NCBI GenBank assembly: GCA_012295275.1
Contig: CM022665.1
Coordinates: forward strand, 19,076,650-19,140,649
Length of the DNA stretch: 64,000 nucleotides
Direction of reading: 5' to 3'
Origin: Chrysomallon squamiferum
Lineage: Eukaryota > Mollusca > Gastropoda > Neomphalida > Peltospiridae
Shown: in pieces, positions 29,303 through 41,480 of the stretch
How the letters are laid out: each line of letters begins with the position of its first letter
Numbering within the stretch: position 1 is the stretch's first letter
Translations under genes and position numbers: made by a program
The notes under the pieces: model-generated
Told to the model about the DNA's origin: nothing
Database searches by the model: none
What the model saw: only the letters and a program-made list of their open reading frames with translations

Positions 29303-30625
29303 TGTTATTTAAAAATAAAAATAAATAAATAAAATATCTGACGTTGAACATGAAGATTAGATGAAACTTGAAATAATCCAGATGTCGAATGGAAGACTGG
29401 TGATAATTCGACTTGGCAGTCAATGTTCAAAGGATCCAAGTAGTTGAACTTCGTAAAAAACAGCTGCTAGTGTTCATTGGTCTGATTTTCAGAAGAGAAA
29501 TCAGCATTATCGTTTTCATTCAAGGCAGTTTTGGCCAGTTTTAATGTTAAAGCCTCCTCCAACGAACTAAATTTTGGTTGGTACGGGTTTCAAGACAATC
29601 CCACATAAGGTAACAGCCTGACATTATCAAATATTCTGTCACGATAACGTCATCTGAATAATGTGCCAGTGACCCAATGTTTAATTATTCATAACATTAT
29701 ATCTAAATAACAGTCGAGTAGAATAACATCCAGGCAGAAAAATGTCAGTTTGTTAATGATGATAATCAGATTTTCCTTCTTAGATAGAAACATAACAAAT
29801 AAATCCTTATTTATAAGCCTTCACAGTTTTTATTAGTAATTTCTTTAGTAACCACAACATATATAATTTTTTCAAGGAGATTTTTTAGGTAGAACAGATC
29901 AGTAATACGTTTTTGTTAACATATCTGAAATATTTTACTTTCACGTATAACCCATTTTGATAATAATTTATAGGCATATCAAAATAAATATTTAGCAAAA
30001 GGAAAATTTTTATGCAAACACTTCATGTTAAAAATGTATGGCAATGCTTATGCATACCGTAACTTCGTGTTGATGTCGACAATTTTATACAACATTGGAT
30101 ACTGACTTAGTGTTCTACTGCTCGAAGATGACGTTGTGCTCGATATATTGCTGCATTACTTATGTTTTTAATACAACTCCCCACTTTTCTACTTAAATAA
30201 TCAATCACAGTCTGATTAATATAAAATAATGAACGTTTGACGTATAACCGCGAATAATGTGAAAGTAAAACATTAAAAATTACACCGACTACCTTCTTAT
30301 ATTAACCCCAGTCTGTGATCGAATCCTGTTGTGACAGATAGCTGCACCTGAGTGATCAGTTTCTTGTGTACTGAAGATAAAGGCCGTACATGTCAGTGTC
30401 CATTCAATAATCCACTATCTTTATTGTGAGTAATGTAATCTTACTTTTTCACATGTGGGCGAATAAATGTGGGAGCCAATATAATGTTTACTCCAGCTGA
30501 CGTGCAGTTCAGATCTGTTCTAAATAAACGTATATTGATGAAAGTAAAAACTATTGAATTTCTTATCTGTACTATGTATTGCTATTAATTACGTTAAGCT
30601 GTTGCATGTGCTGAAACGAAAAGTG

Positions 30626-30720
30626 GGCTACATAGCTTAGCGGGAGAGTGCTGGCTTCAGGCATCAGTAGTAGCAGGAATAATCATCGGTGCTATCACTG
30701 GGCTATTTCCGGTGCTTTTA
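30626..30720 (+). repeat. Candidate tRNA-derived SINE head
   Basis: The sequence GGGCTACATAGCTTAGCGGG at 30625-30644 looks like a tRNA 5' end with an A-box-like TAGCTTAGCGG at 30633-30643. No clear B box follows, so it would be a diverged SINE or tRNA relic, not a functional tRNA. Confidence 0.35.
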
Positions 30721-33554
30721 TTACTCACTGTATTTGTATTTTCGTCTTTGGAAAGGTGCCTTTTATTAAAAGAAAACAAAAAAAACAAACAAAAAAGTAG
30801 CCTGCTGCATGGGTTGCAGCTGATTTGTATGACCCTTTCGTTCTAATCATTTGCAAGACATCATATAGCAAAAGATTAAGGAGGATGTGTAGGTCGTCAC
30901 ATTGTTTCCTCCTTTCCTTTTAAAATTAAAAAACCTGCAGCTGTCATATAAATCTTCCTAGGTATGAAATATAAGTAAAAAAATATATACATATATCTTT
31001 TTTTAAAGAATAGCAATATCTGGCAATTACAAGGTTTAAATGGAATCGTTGAGAAACGCAGAAGTAAAGCTGATTAACAACATCGAGCAATGCCCAATAA
31101 AGTGGTCATGTTTTCTTTCTGCGCTCCACGCTCTCAAAGAGACCAAAAAGAAAAAAATGAATGAATTTGCTAGTTGTTTCTACAAATGAGCTGCGCTACT
31201 GAATAAATAACAATACAGAGGATACTACCAAACTGCAACACGAGGAAGCAGATATGCCAGCAAATGAAGGAGGTAAAAATGGTTTAGGAAGAGTCGGAAA
31301 TTACAGAGACTGCAATGAAACCAACATACACGAAACTGTGGTTACAACAACATCCATATTATAACACCAGAGACACTTTCTACCAAGTAATGAGAACAGG
31401 TCATCATCACAAACAAAATTCAGTGGGCGACTCTGGAACATGCTACTGTGGCACATTTTTACTGCAACACCGTTACAACTACAGAATCAAAGGAAAGCAG
31501 TTTTGCCGTCAGACAAAATCCTGAAGAAGAAACTTTTTGGATGCATTCAAATTTTACAGCGTACACAGCATTTGTCTGAGTCTTCGACTGTAAATAAATG
31601 AATAGTTTGTTGGGGATTAATAATACATATTTGACTAAAATGGTTTTAAAAGTTATAAACCATTAGTAACACAGAACTGTACGGAATAGATTTCATACCT
31701 AAAATAAGATAATACAAAGATATGAAGATATATCAGACCATTCTGTTATCAGCCTCTCTGCACGCAATCGGTACATTTATACCACAGTCACATCTCAGCT
31801 GTAAACTGTCATACAGATAAGTTATTAATCTCACCTAAAGATAACAAAATTATAATATATATATATATGACTTATATAATGTAATATTAAACATTTTAAA
31901 ATAATGTTATATCATGTTTTCAAAAAAGAAGAAGAAGTGATTGTCATATTTTTTATATTATTAAAACTGAGCTTAAAATTTGTGAGTTAATCAAATTGTA
32001 CAAAATCTACCCAGTTGTTTGTAAAAACTGTTTTAAATTCATTCTTTTAAAAAAAATATCCTATGGTGGAATTAAGCCATAAAGAGTAAAAGCATATCAA
32101 ATTTGTACAGATATATAAATTCAAAATAAATGCAGCTGTATAGAGCATTGGATAAGAATTAATATTTGTTAAATAACGTATGTTACATCAACCATTATTT
32201 ATGTGCAAAACGTGACTGATTTTTAATGTTCAAATGATGTAAATTCACTCAGTCATTCTATAAACTATATTTTCCATTAACTGTAGTGATCGTTTAAATG
32301 CACTTCCCACTAGCTGAAAACTATAATACCACGATCACTGAAAGACTGGATTGGGAATATATAGGGAAGCTGCTGAATTTGTTGGAAAAAAGTTTGAATA
32401 AATCATTTATATTTTTAATCCGTTCTTTCCACAGAGTTAAGAAGTAAGTCACAATATTAAAATGTTTTTTTCATATTACCAAATGTGTTACTTTAGTACT
32501 TGAAATTTAAAATAATAAAATCATGTGTGATACAATTTTATTAAATTGTTGTTTTGAAATTTCATGACGTCAGTGATCAGATTTGATAGCATTTATATAC
32601 TGATAAACTCTATTAAACTGTTAATGATTTTAAAGCTGAAATAAATAGGGCGTATTCTCAATACTGAAGTAAGATTATGTCTTAAAACTTTAAAAAAAAA
32701 AAATAATGAAAGGAAAGTGAGACATATTTGCTTGTTCCAGGAAGCATCTTAAAATTAACTTTTACGTTTAGAACGTTGATTTTAAATTTGTGCTGAGAGT
32801 GGATCATTAAAGAAGTTGTTTGTGTTTCCTTTCACCCTCTGAACGCAGCCAGCGAAACGCGGGCAAATATGACTGTTCACAAATAACAGTTTCTCTAGTC
32901 GGCTGTATCTGTTTGTTGTAGCAGTGGCATGTCTGGCACTCTCTTCACGGAGTATACCTACTGTTTATACAAGAGCAAAGTGCGCCGACGTCTTAGTTGA
33001 TAAATGACCAAAGGCGACGTATTCTGGAAACAGAAGTCATCAAGAAGGTAATTGATTTGTTCAGAAAATCAAGATGTCCGCTTTTGAACATGTAAAGTAA
33101 TCATTCTTTGGCTTGGCTCTTTAGTGTCTCACAATGGTCGATGTAATGTGGAATTAATTAACAATATGAAGAAAAGCTCTGGGCATACAGATGATAGCGT
33201 TGACGTAGTGGACTGCAGAGCAGCACATAAAATGTAAATTGAGGATTCTTTTTATTACCCTGCGGCTTTCATAACACGCAAGCTCAGTAATATTTTCTAG
33301 ACGACTAGCTGAATATAATCCTGTAGACAGAATGAAAATTACATATACCGTATTGTTTCAAGCTATTTGTACATACACATTTAAAAACAGGTTATTAAAA
33401 CTATCTTCGAATGATTACAAAGCAAAACAACTTTAACGATAATAGTTAAAGAAATCTCTCTCTCCCTCTTTCTGTCTCTCCGCCTTCGCTCATCACTAGT
33501 ATCATGTTAACCATGGTTTTCTTCGTTAATCTATTTTTCTTCCTATCATCAAAT

Positions 33555-33555
<1 letters not shown>

Positions 33556-33595
<40 letters not shown>
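33556..33595. repeat. (ATT)n microsatellite
   Basis: About 13 ATT units in intron 1. Confidence 0.95.
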
Positions 33596-35650
33596 TGTGA
33601 TTTATATGTTTTTCCATTTATTTCAAAGAAATAAAACAATTTTGTTATCTTTCGTTATTTTGTCTGGCTATTATCTTTAAAATATAAACTTTAATCTTTC
33701 ATTTGTTAACACCTTGAGACAGGGTCTCTGATAATTCTCTATTTTATGTTTGTTCTATTTACGTCTAGCGCGTCTGATTATCGTTTTCCTGTACACAGTC
33801 AGAAAATTTGAAAAGTCCATTATCAGTTAAATGTTGTGATGAATCTTCTGCCGAGATTTCAACTTTTGTACGACAACTGTAAGCCAAAAATATTCCATTT
33901 CACGGCAAACAGATGTATACTTATCTTGCTTTCCAATGAACACACAAGATGTTGTATCTGACTCTTAAGCTATCTTGGCTGCGTAATTAGAAATGTTAAT
34001 TTCAAGGAGGTAATGTTTTATGAATTATTTATTTGTTATTGTTTCAGACAACACATTCTTAAACAACATATCTTTAAGAGCTCCCAAGACAGTTGACACT
34101 GATTTATTATTTCTTTGTGTATTATTTAAACGTCGTCATCGATTAAGATAAACCAGGGGAATAGAATTCAAACAACTGTCTTTTCATCCAGCTAAATCTG
34201 ACGAGAAACAACTAAAAGTTTTACTTTTACACACTTTCGAAAATGATCATTTGTTTTTGCGACTCTGTAAACACCAATATTTAATTTCATCTTTACTTTT
34301 GCAACGGAATTGAATTAATTAAGATCTGCGTTTGAAGCCTAACAGATATGTTGGTCTTATCAAAACGAAAAATTCCCGCCTGATCTAATAATGTAGACTT
34401 TTAGTTCATACTAAGTCTTCAAGGAGTTGCATCGTGAAATGGCATCTCAAAGTCTTACGTTTTTGTCGAGTTTTGGAAGATTTCATCATGATGACACAAC
34501 TGCTGCTGCTGCAAAAATAAAAATTTAGCCTTCGAGTTTTGATGTTAGTGGGTGTCTCGAGAAAGATTCTCTTTGATCTTTCTTTCATTCAGAAACAGAA
34601 AGGAACATTAACGTCTTAGTTTCCTGGGATCTGACCGTCTCTTTGTTATTTTAACCTCTCGACTCACGCTCTGTACGTTCCTTTTTTCTTTTCTTTTTTC
34701 TTTTTAATTATTATGTTTTCCTTTTCACGGACGGTTGGTGTCGCGGAATGTTTTTAATTAGTCTAATTATCAAAGAATCATATAGTCTAAATAAATAAAT
34801 AAATCGTTGATCTTTTTACACGAAGAATACTAAGGGCCGTTTGTAGTACATACATGCATTTTAATTCTATCATTTGGGAGATTACATTATTGAATCAGTT
34901 AAAATTGATTTTCTACCGAGGCAGTATGTGTAATAAGCTGACTCTAATCAGTCCCATTCTGATGAATAGAAACTGATCTCTGCTGAACTTTATGATATTT
35001 ATGAAAACTGCTAAAAAGAACAAAATTCTCACACATTCCAATAAGAGACTATGGGAACACATGTAAAGATCATTTCGCTCTCAATTATGGAAATATCTAG
35101 ACTACTATCATACGCATGTTTATATATTGTTTTGTTTTTTCTACCGCTATATCCTATGATGTTATCAGTCAGTCTTAGGGCTACTCATAATCAGTTTGGG
35201 ACTGAAGTCAGTATATTTACTTTTTATTTTTATGGATAACAATTAACTACTGAGGGAATATGTTATATCGAAGGATGAGTAAAAACAAATTATGACAAGC
35301 CAAAATGATTTAGACTAAAATAAACGTGTTGAGAACCACATTTGTTATGATCAGAACAACTAAGTTTTATTATAATTCCATTTTATCTCCGCCTTTTTGC
35401 AATTTTCAGTAGCGGAGGATCCATAATCCTAAAAATAAAATTTGAAGAAAATTCATAAAAATACACCCACGTCTTTATTAACTGTTGAAACAGCCCAGAC
35501 TATCTGTAAGCTGTACCATTTGACACAATCCACAAGCCCAGTCTTTTAATTTGCTGTCTCCACAGGTTTAAGAATACACTGAACTAACTGAAATAATAAT
35601 TTCTAAATGCAATGTAATTTAATATCTTGGCTTGGGTGCGGCAATCTTTC

Positions 35651-35653
<3 letters not shown>

Positions 35654-35685
<32 letters not shown>
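35654..35685. repeat. Poly-A tract
   Basis: A run of 32 A, about 170 bp before the minisatellite. Similar runs occur at 46622-46650 and 50153-50178. No retroposed gene body was recognised next to any of them. Confidence 0.9.
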
Positions 35686-35686
<1 letters not shown>

Positions 35687-35850
35687 AATTTAACAAATGA
35701 GTTTTTGTTTCTCTTTTTATTTTATACTTTGAACAAAAAAGTACTGTAAATCGGATGGGATTGGCATCCCATACATTTAAACTGCCTCGAACTGTTACGA
35801 CGAATTAACTGAGTCGTCCTCAAATGTAACGACAACAACACGAACACGAT

Positions 35851-37192
35851 GATGAATGAAAGAGTCTAGTACTGAAGAGATATGAATGAAAGAGTCTAGT
35901 ACTGAAGACATATGAATGAAAGAGTCTAGTACTGAAGAGATATGAATGAAAGAGTCTAGTACTAAAGACATATGAATGAAAGAGTCTAGTACTGAAGACA
36001 TATGAATGAAAGAGTCTAGTACTGAAGACATAGGAATGAAAGAGTCTAGTACTGAAGACATATGAATGAAAGAGTCTAGTACTGAAGACATATGAATGAA
36101 AGAATCTAGTACTGAAGACATGGGAATGAAAGAGTCTAGTACTGAAGACGTATGAATGAAAGAGTCTAGTACTGAAGACATATGAATGAAAGAGTCTAGT
36201 ACTGAAGACATATGAATGAAAGAGTCTAGTACTAAAGACATATGAATGAAAGAGTCTAGTACTGAAGACATATGAATGAAAGAGTCTAGTACTAAAGACA
36301 TATGAATGAAAGAGTCTAGTACTGAAGACATATGAATGAAAGAGTCTAGTACTGAAGACATAGGAATGAAAGAGTCTAGTACTAAAGACATATGAATGAA
36401 AGAGTCTAGTACTGAAGACATATGAATGAAAGAGTCTAGTACTGAAGACATGGGAATGAAAGAGTCTAGTACTAAAGACATATGAATGAAAGAGTCTAGT
36501 ACTGAAGACATATGAATGAAAGAATCTAGTACTGAAGACATGGGAATGAAAGAGTCTAGTACTGAAGACATATGAATGAAAGAGTCTAGTACTGAAGACA
36601 TATGAATGAAAGAATCTAGTACTGAAGACATGGGAATGAAAGAGTCTAGTACTGAAGACATATGAATGAAAGAGTCTAGTACTGAAGACATATGAATGAA
36701 AGAGTCTAGTACTAAAGACATATGAATGAAAGAGTCTAGTACTGAAGAGATATGAATGAAAGAGTCTAGTACTGAAGACATATGAATGAAAGAGTCTAGT
36801 ACTGAAGACATAGGAATGAAAGAGTCTAGTACTAAAGACATATGAATGAAAGAGTCTAGTACTGAAGACATATGAATGAAAGAGTCTAGTACTAAAGACA
36901 TATGAATGAAAGAGTCTAGTACTGAAGACATATGAATGAAAGAGTCTAGTACATGGGAATGAAAGAGTCTAGTACTAAAGACATATGAATGAAAGAGTCT
37001 AGTACTGAAGACGTATGAATGAAAGAATCTAGTACTGAAGACATGGGAATGAAAGAGTCTAGTACTGAAGACATAGGAATGAAAGAGTCTAGTACTGAAG
37101 ACATGGGAATGAAAGAGTCTAGTACTGAAGACATAGGAATGAAAGAGTCTAGTACTGAAGACATAGGAATGAAAGAGTCTAGTACTGAAGAG
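35851..37192. repeat. 30-bp minisatellite, about 45 tandem copies
   Basis: Near-identical 30-bp units beginning atgaatgaaagagtc run without spacers for about 1.34 kb in intron 1. The variable positions are few: gag/gaa in the AGAGTCT part, CTGAAG/CTAAAG, and the junction CATATG, CATAGG, CATGGG, CGTATG or GATATG. One unit near 36950 is 7 bp short (TGAAGAC lost between two AC dinucleotides), which breaks the period. Because 30 is a multiple of three, the minus strand stays open for 378 codons of a ten-residue repeat (SVLDSFIHMS and variants) and for a further 116 codons past the break. Confidence 0.97.
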
Positions 37193-38530
37193 ATTGCTTT
37201 AGTCTGTGTTGGTGAAGATTTACTCTTGGAACTGGCTTGCCTTGTGCGAGTTGTACTCATCATAAGAATGCACTGTGCAGTATTATCATAGTGCAAAATG
37301 GCAAATCGAGCTCAACATATGCATAATTATACTGAATTTCATTAAACATAAATGAATAAATTTATGTCTAACGGCACCTAAATGCATTTTGATTTGAACG
37401 GTTATTACGCATCCAGTATATGACCTTTACATAATGATGTTACAAGACAGAACAAGTATCGCCACTATTCTACGATTCATAATAAGAGATTTCTTTTTTT
37501 ATAAACTGCTTCCCATATACAGGAAATCACATAACACAGCCTTTGATAAGCATTTTGTGAGAAAATGGTTAGTACGTGAAATTCTACAATGGGTGTACGT
37601 AAAAAGATAAATACTGCCACCAACGCAGAAAATTCTAGTCACTAAGCAACGGTTTTTTTTTCTTTTTTTTTCAAGTTTTTAAATTACTGAAAGAACTTTC
37701 TGTTCATATAGTCTGAGTAAAAGATTGTGTTATTATAAATTTCATGATTATCCTATTCGCGATGTTTACCAAACACTTATTCAGTATTATATTAAAAGAA
37801 GAAACCAAAAAAATTAATTATTTTTTGAAAATGCTGAAAGATATTAAAACCACAAATTAATTTCACTCTGAAGTAAGTACTTGTCACAAAATCCATACAG
37901 CAGAGCTCATTTCATTGTTGTTTCCAAAGTTAAACCAGGAAATTAATTATTAAAACCATCTCTGTTTGGCTGATTTGTCAACAAACGGCATATAAATGAA
38001 TGTATAGAAATGCAGTTCAGTATTACATCTGAAATTAACGAGAAGATTAATCAGTATCTGGATTTTACGTGCTTGTTTCTGCTGGCAGATTGGAGAGAGA
38101 TATTTGTTTCGCTTGTTTGTGTTCATTACCATTTCTTAAGAAGCGGTATTTTCAGGGGTTGGATTTGTTTGTAAATAAATGCTTGTTATTACAAGCACTG
38201 GTGCTGCATTTTCTTTGCTATACACTTGAAATCATATGATTTTGTGCTGACTTTTCCCACATCTGTTTTTCTTCTTTTATGTATGTATGTAGCACTTCTA
38301 TCAAAAGCCAGATAAGCGATAAACCGTTTGAAAAAGATGGCTACCTGTAATGTATAGAATTAACAAATTCATAATGTCATGTGATTCGTTTTTTTTTTTT
38401 TTCTATTGTCTTTTAATCGTCGTTGTAAACAAATGTAATGAATAAGTTTAAATACAGCTATTTAAATACGTGTATTATGAACTAAATATATACGTTGTCA
38501 CGACATAGAACTTTCAGTATCTGTCTCAAC

Positions 38531-38532
<2 letters not shown>

Positions 38533-38610
<78 letters not shown>
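38533..38610. repeat. (CT)n microsatellite
   Basis: A pure CT repeat of about 78 bp in intron 1. Confidence 0.98.
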
Positions 38611-38614
<4 letters not shown>

Positions 38615-39173
38615 AGGCCAAAAATAAAATAGTTTTCCGGTTTCTTTTCCTAAATTTTTCTTTTTTTTGTATAGTATAAACAATGGTGTACTGTTCTTTG
38701 AAAAGAAAGCGAAAACCGATATATAGGTAATGTTGTATGAGAATAATAACTTGCTAAGATGCGTGAACCAGATTTTTAGTTCATACATTTAATAACAGAC
38801 TTCTTCTGTAAGAAAACAAACACCAGCATCAACTAAATGCACCTAGCAAGAAACCTATTACTTTAACAAGTATGTCTTAAAAGGTTTACAAGATCACTTA
38901 GAGTCAGTTTTCACACCTCATTGGAATTCAACAAAGTGCCGCTCCTCGCAAATTCCTACGACTAAGAGGTAAATTTATGAGGCAAAAAGGTTCAGCATCC
39001 CGTGTTTTTGTTTCACGGGATACGCATTTGGTTACAGTACATGTATTAGTTAGCTAGGGAGGGAAAGAAAAAACAAAACAAAAAAGTTCGTTACTTTGGA
39101 AACACTGACGATGATAAAATGGTATGGTGGATAAATTATTTCCGTTTACAGGTCGTAAATAAGTCTCATATGA

Positions 39174-39313
<140 letters not shown>

Positions 39314-40129
39314 AAGTTGAACGATATGAAAAAATGGTTTTACGTCTGAAAGTTCGGTGTCTGTGTATGTGTATTTCTATTTTCCTCGCGGAAACTGTTA
39401 CATTTTATTCATATACAAATCCAAAATCTTTGCAAGCTTCAGTACAGATTCAAAATATTTGAAAACTGTCTGGACAGAATATTATTTAAACTTTGCATAA
39501 CGCTGTGGTATTGTTATTTTCTTTGGCAAATATTTAAAATGATACAGCTTTAATAAATTATAAATCATACAGCCAATTACTTTACATTATAAATGAAATA
39601 TGTTATATCCAGCTATAACAAGATGTTAAACATTCTTGAAAATTATAACCTCATTATACAAAGGTTCATGAATTTTTAAATGAATGTTTTTCTTTCTTTC
39701 TGTTTTTTTTCCTTCTTATTTTTTTCCCCTTGCAAACCGCGCTGTATTTATTATTTCTTCATAAATCGTGCACTAGAACAGATAATTACATTTGCAACAA
39801 ATGCTTGAAATGAAGTATAATTTTGTTTATAGTTTCTAAAACTATGCCGTAATTAAGACTATAATAGCCTTTCCTTACAGATGGTGATCTTTTATACCAA
39901 CCAATTAATTGCTACAACATTTTTTATGTTTTTTTCCTCAAGGCTTCGCTGTACTTTGACGTAAAATGAATTTAACAGCTGATGTGTTAGTGTGATAATT
40001 CGATTTAACATCTTAACTACCGTAAAACATTTCATTTTTGAATTTCAGCTTTTTCTAATCTTTTTCTTACTCAGCAGCCTTTGCTGTGAAATAAAATTTA
40101 TTCAGTTTTAACATTTAAATATCATTTGT

Positions 40130-40241
40130 TTAATAATTTTACTAATCACTGTGTTTATATATATATATATATATATATAAACTGACGGTAATTTACCCAT
40201 TCTTAAAATATAAAAACATAATGATTAGTAAAAATTATTAA
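40130..40241. repeat. Imperfect inverted repeat, about 27-bp arms
   Basis: The left arm taataattttactaatcact (from 40131) is nearly the reverse complement of atgattagtaaaaattatta (40221-40240). About 70 bp lie between, including an (AT)n run. It could be a small MITE-like element or a chance stem in AT-rich DNA. Confidence 0.5.
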
Positions 40242-40489
40242 AATTATTTTTACTTTGTATGAATTCTGAAGTATGTTTGGAAATAACACACTTTGTAAAA
40301 TTAAGTCGGTTATGAATATAACATTAATTATTTGCTTATATATATATTTCATGCAATTTAAGTTTAATTAAAATCATTTTAACGCTTACGTTTTAGTTTT
40401 GCTAGTTTTGACTAATAAACATTTCACATCGGTTACATAGCATCCTATCGCAGTTTTAAATAAATCACTAACCCTCTTCACAGGGACAA

Positions 40490-40850
40490 TGGACTCTGAC
40501 CCGGAAGAATAACAAAATAAGCTGAACGTTCTTATGCACAATACCGTATTTGTTATTTTAAGTATCGCTAGCTGTTCAACTGGAGCCTGCAGCTTTCTCT
40601 TGATGCGTTCTAACTGGCTGACACATTCTCTTTACACTCGCCTCATGGAGTTGTCCCTCACTGTCACACTAAACTGTCACCGTGTAGATCATTCATCTCA
40701 GCTTTTCTTGGCACGTTTGGTCGCGACTTTGCGGATACCAGCCACGCATCCTGAATCTCAGCAACCGAAAGCAGCAGCAGTGCCACACCTCGACGTATCT
40801 ACGTCTGCAGGTCTGGGTTCTTACAGAGGATGGTAAGACCGAGATAACAA
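40490..40850. other. GC-richer unique patch in intron 1
   Basis: This stretch is visibly richer in G+C than its neighbours and free of simple repeats. A 100-codon plus frame (40534-40836) has no recognisable domain. It follows an acceptor-like CTCTTCACAG at 40474-40483. It could be an unrecognised exon, a regulatory element or a transposon fragment. Confidence 0.25.
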
Positions 40851-41360
40851 CTGAAATGAATTAGAAATTGGTATATGCCAAAGAAGATTAATAAAAACAA
40901 AATAACGAATCAGAGTTAATACATTCATCACACTGGATTTGAAAAAAAAACCAACAAAAAAAAAAAACCAAAGGAGGTTTAATCCATTCAGCAGCGAGCT
41001 AGAATCGGAATGTATATTTCTGTATTAATTTCGACAAGATTCGATAAAATGGGATTCGACAGGATGGAACGACACCACAACAGCCTCAAGAAACATCATG
41101 TTAATAAACACAGAAGTGTAATAGCAATGTGAAATAAATCTGCCTAATTTCCTGAAGATAACATTCTCATTTGAATATTTGTATTGTTATTTCGTAAACG
41201 TGTATTTGCAGTGAAACTTAATCTTAGTAGGATTTCCGTTTAGACGTTGGCTACATCCGATTGATATTAAATATCATTTTCTAACACTTAGCCTACGCCA
41301 AAATATAATTATAGTTGCGGCTGGTCGGAGTTCTGCTTAATATTGCAATGATATAAGAAT

Positions 41361-41378
41361 CTCTCACTCTCTCCCTCC

Positions 41379-41452
<74 letters not shown>

Positions 41453-41480
41453 CCTTCCCCCCCTCTCTCTCTCACTCTCT
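41361..41480. repeat. (CT)n microsatellite, impure edges
   Basis: A clean CT core at about 41392-41450, flanked by CCCTCC, CCCCTTCCCCCC and CTCACT variants. Confidence 0.95.

Noticed and set aside
31315-31524. 69-codon frame as a small gene
   Set aside because: No recognisable domain, signal peptide or splice context. Its length is expected by chance in 64 kb.
35851-37192. CRISPR-like array
   Set aside because: Units are head-to-tail with no spacers, and the genome is eukaryotic. It is a minisatellite.
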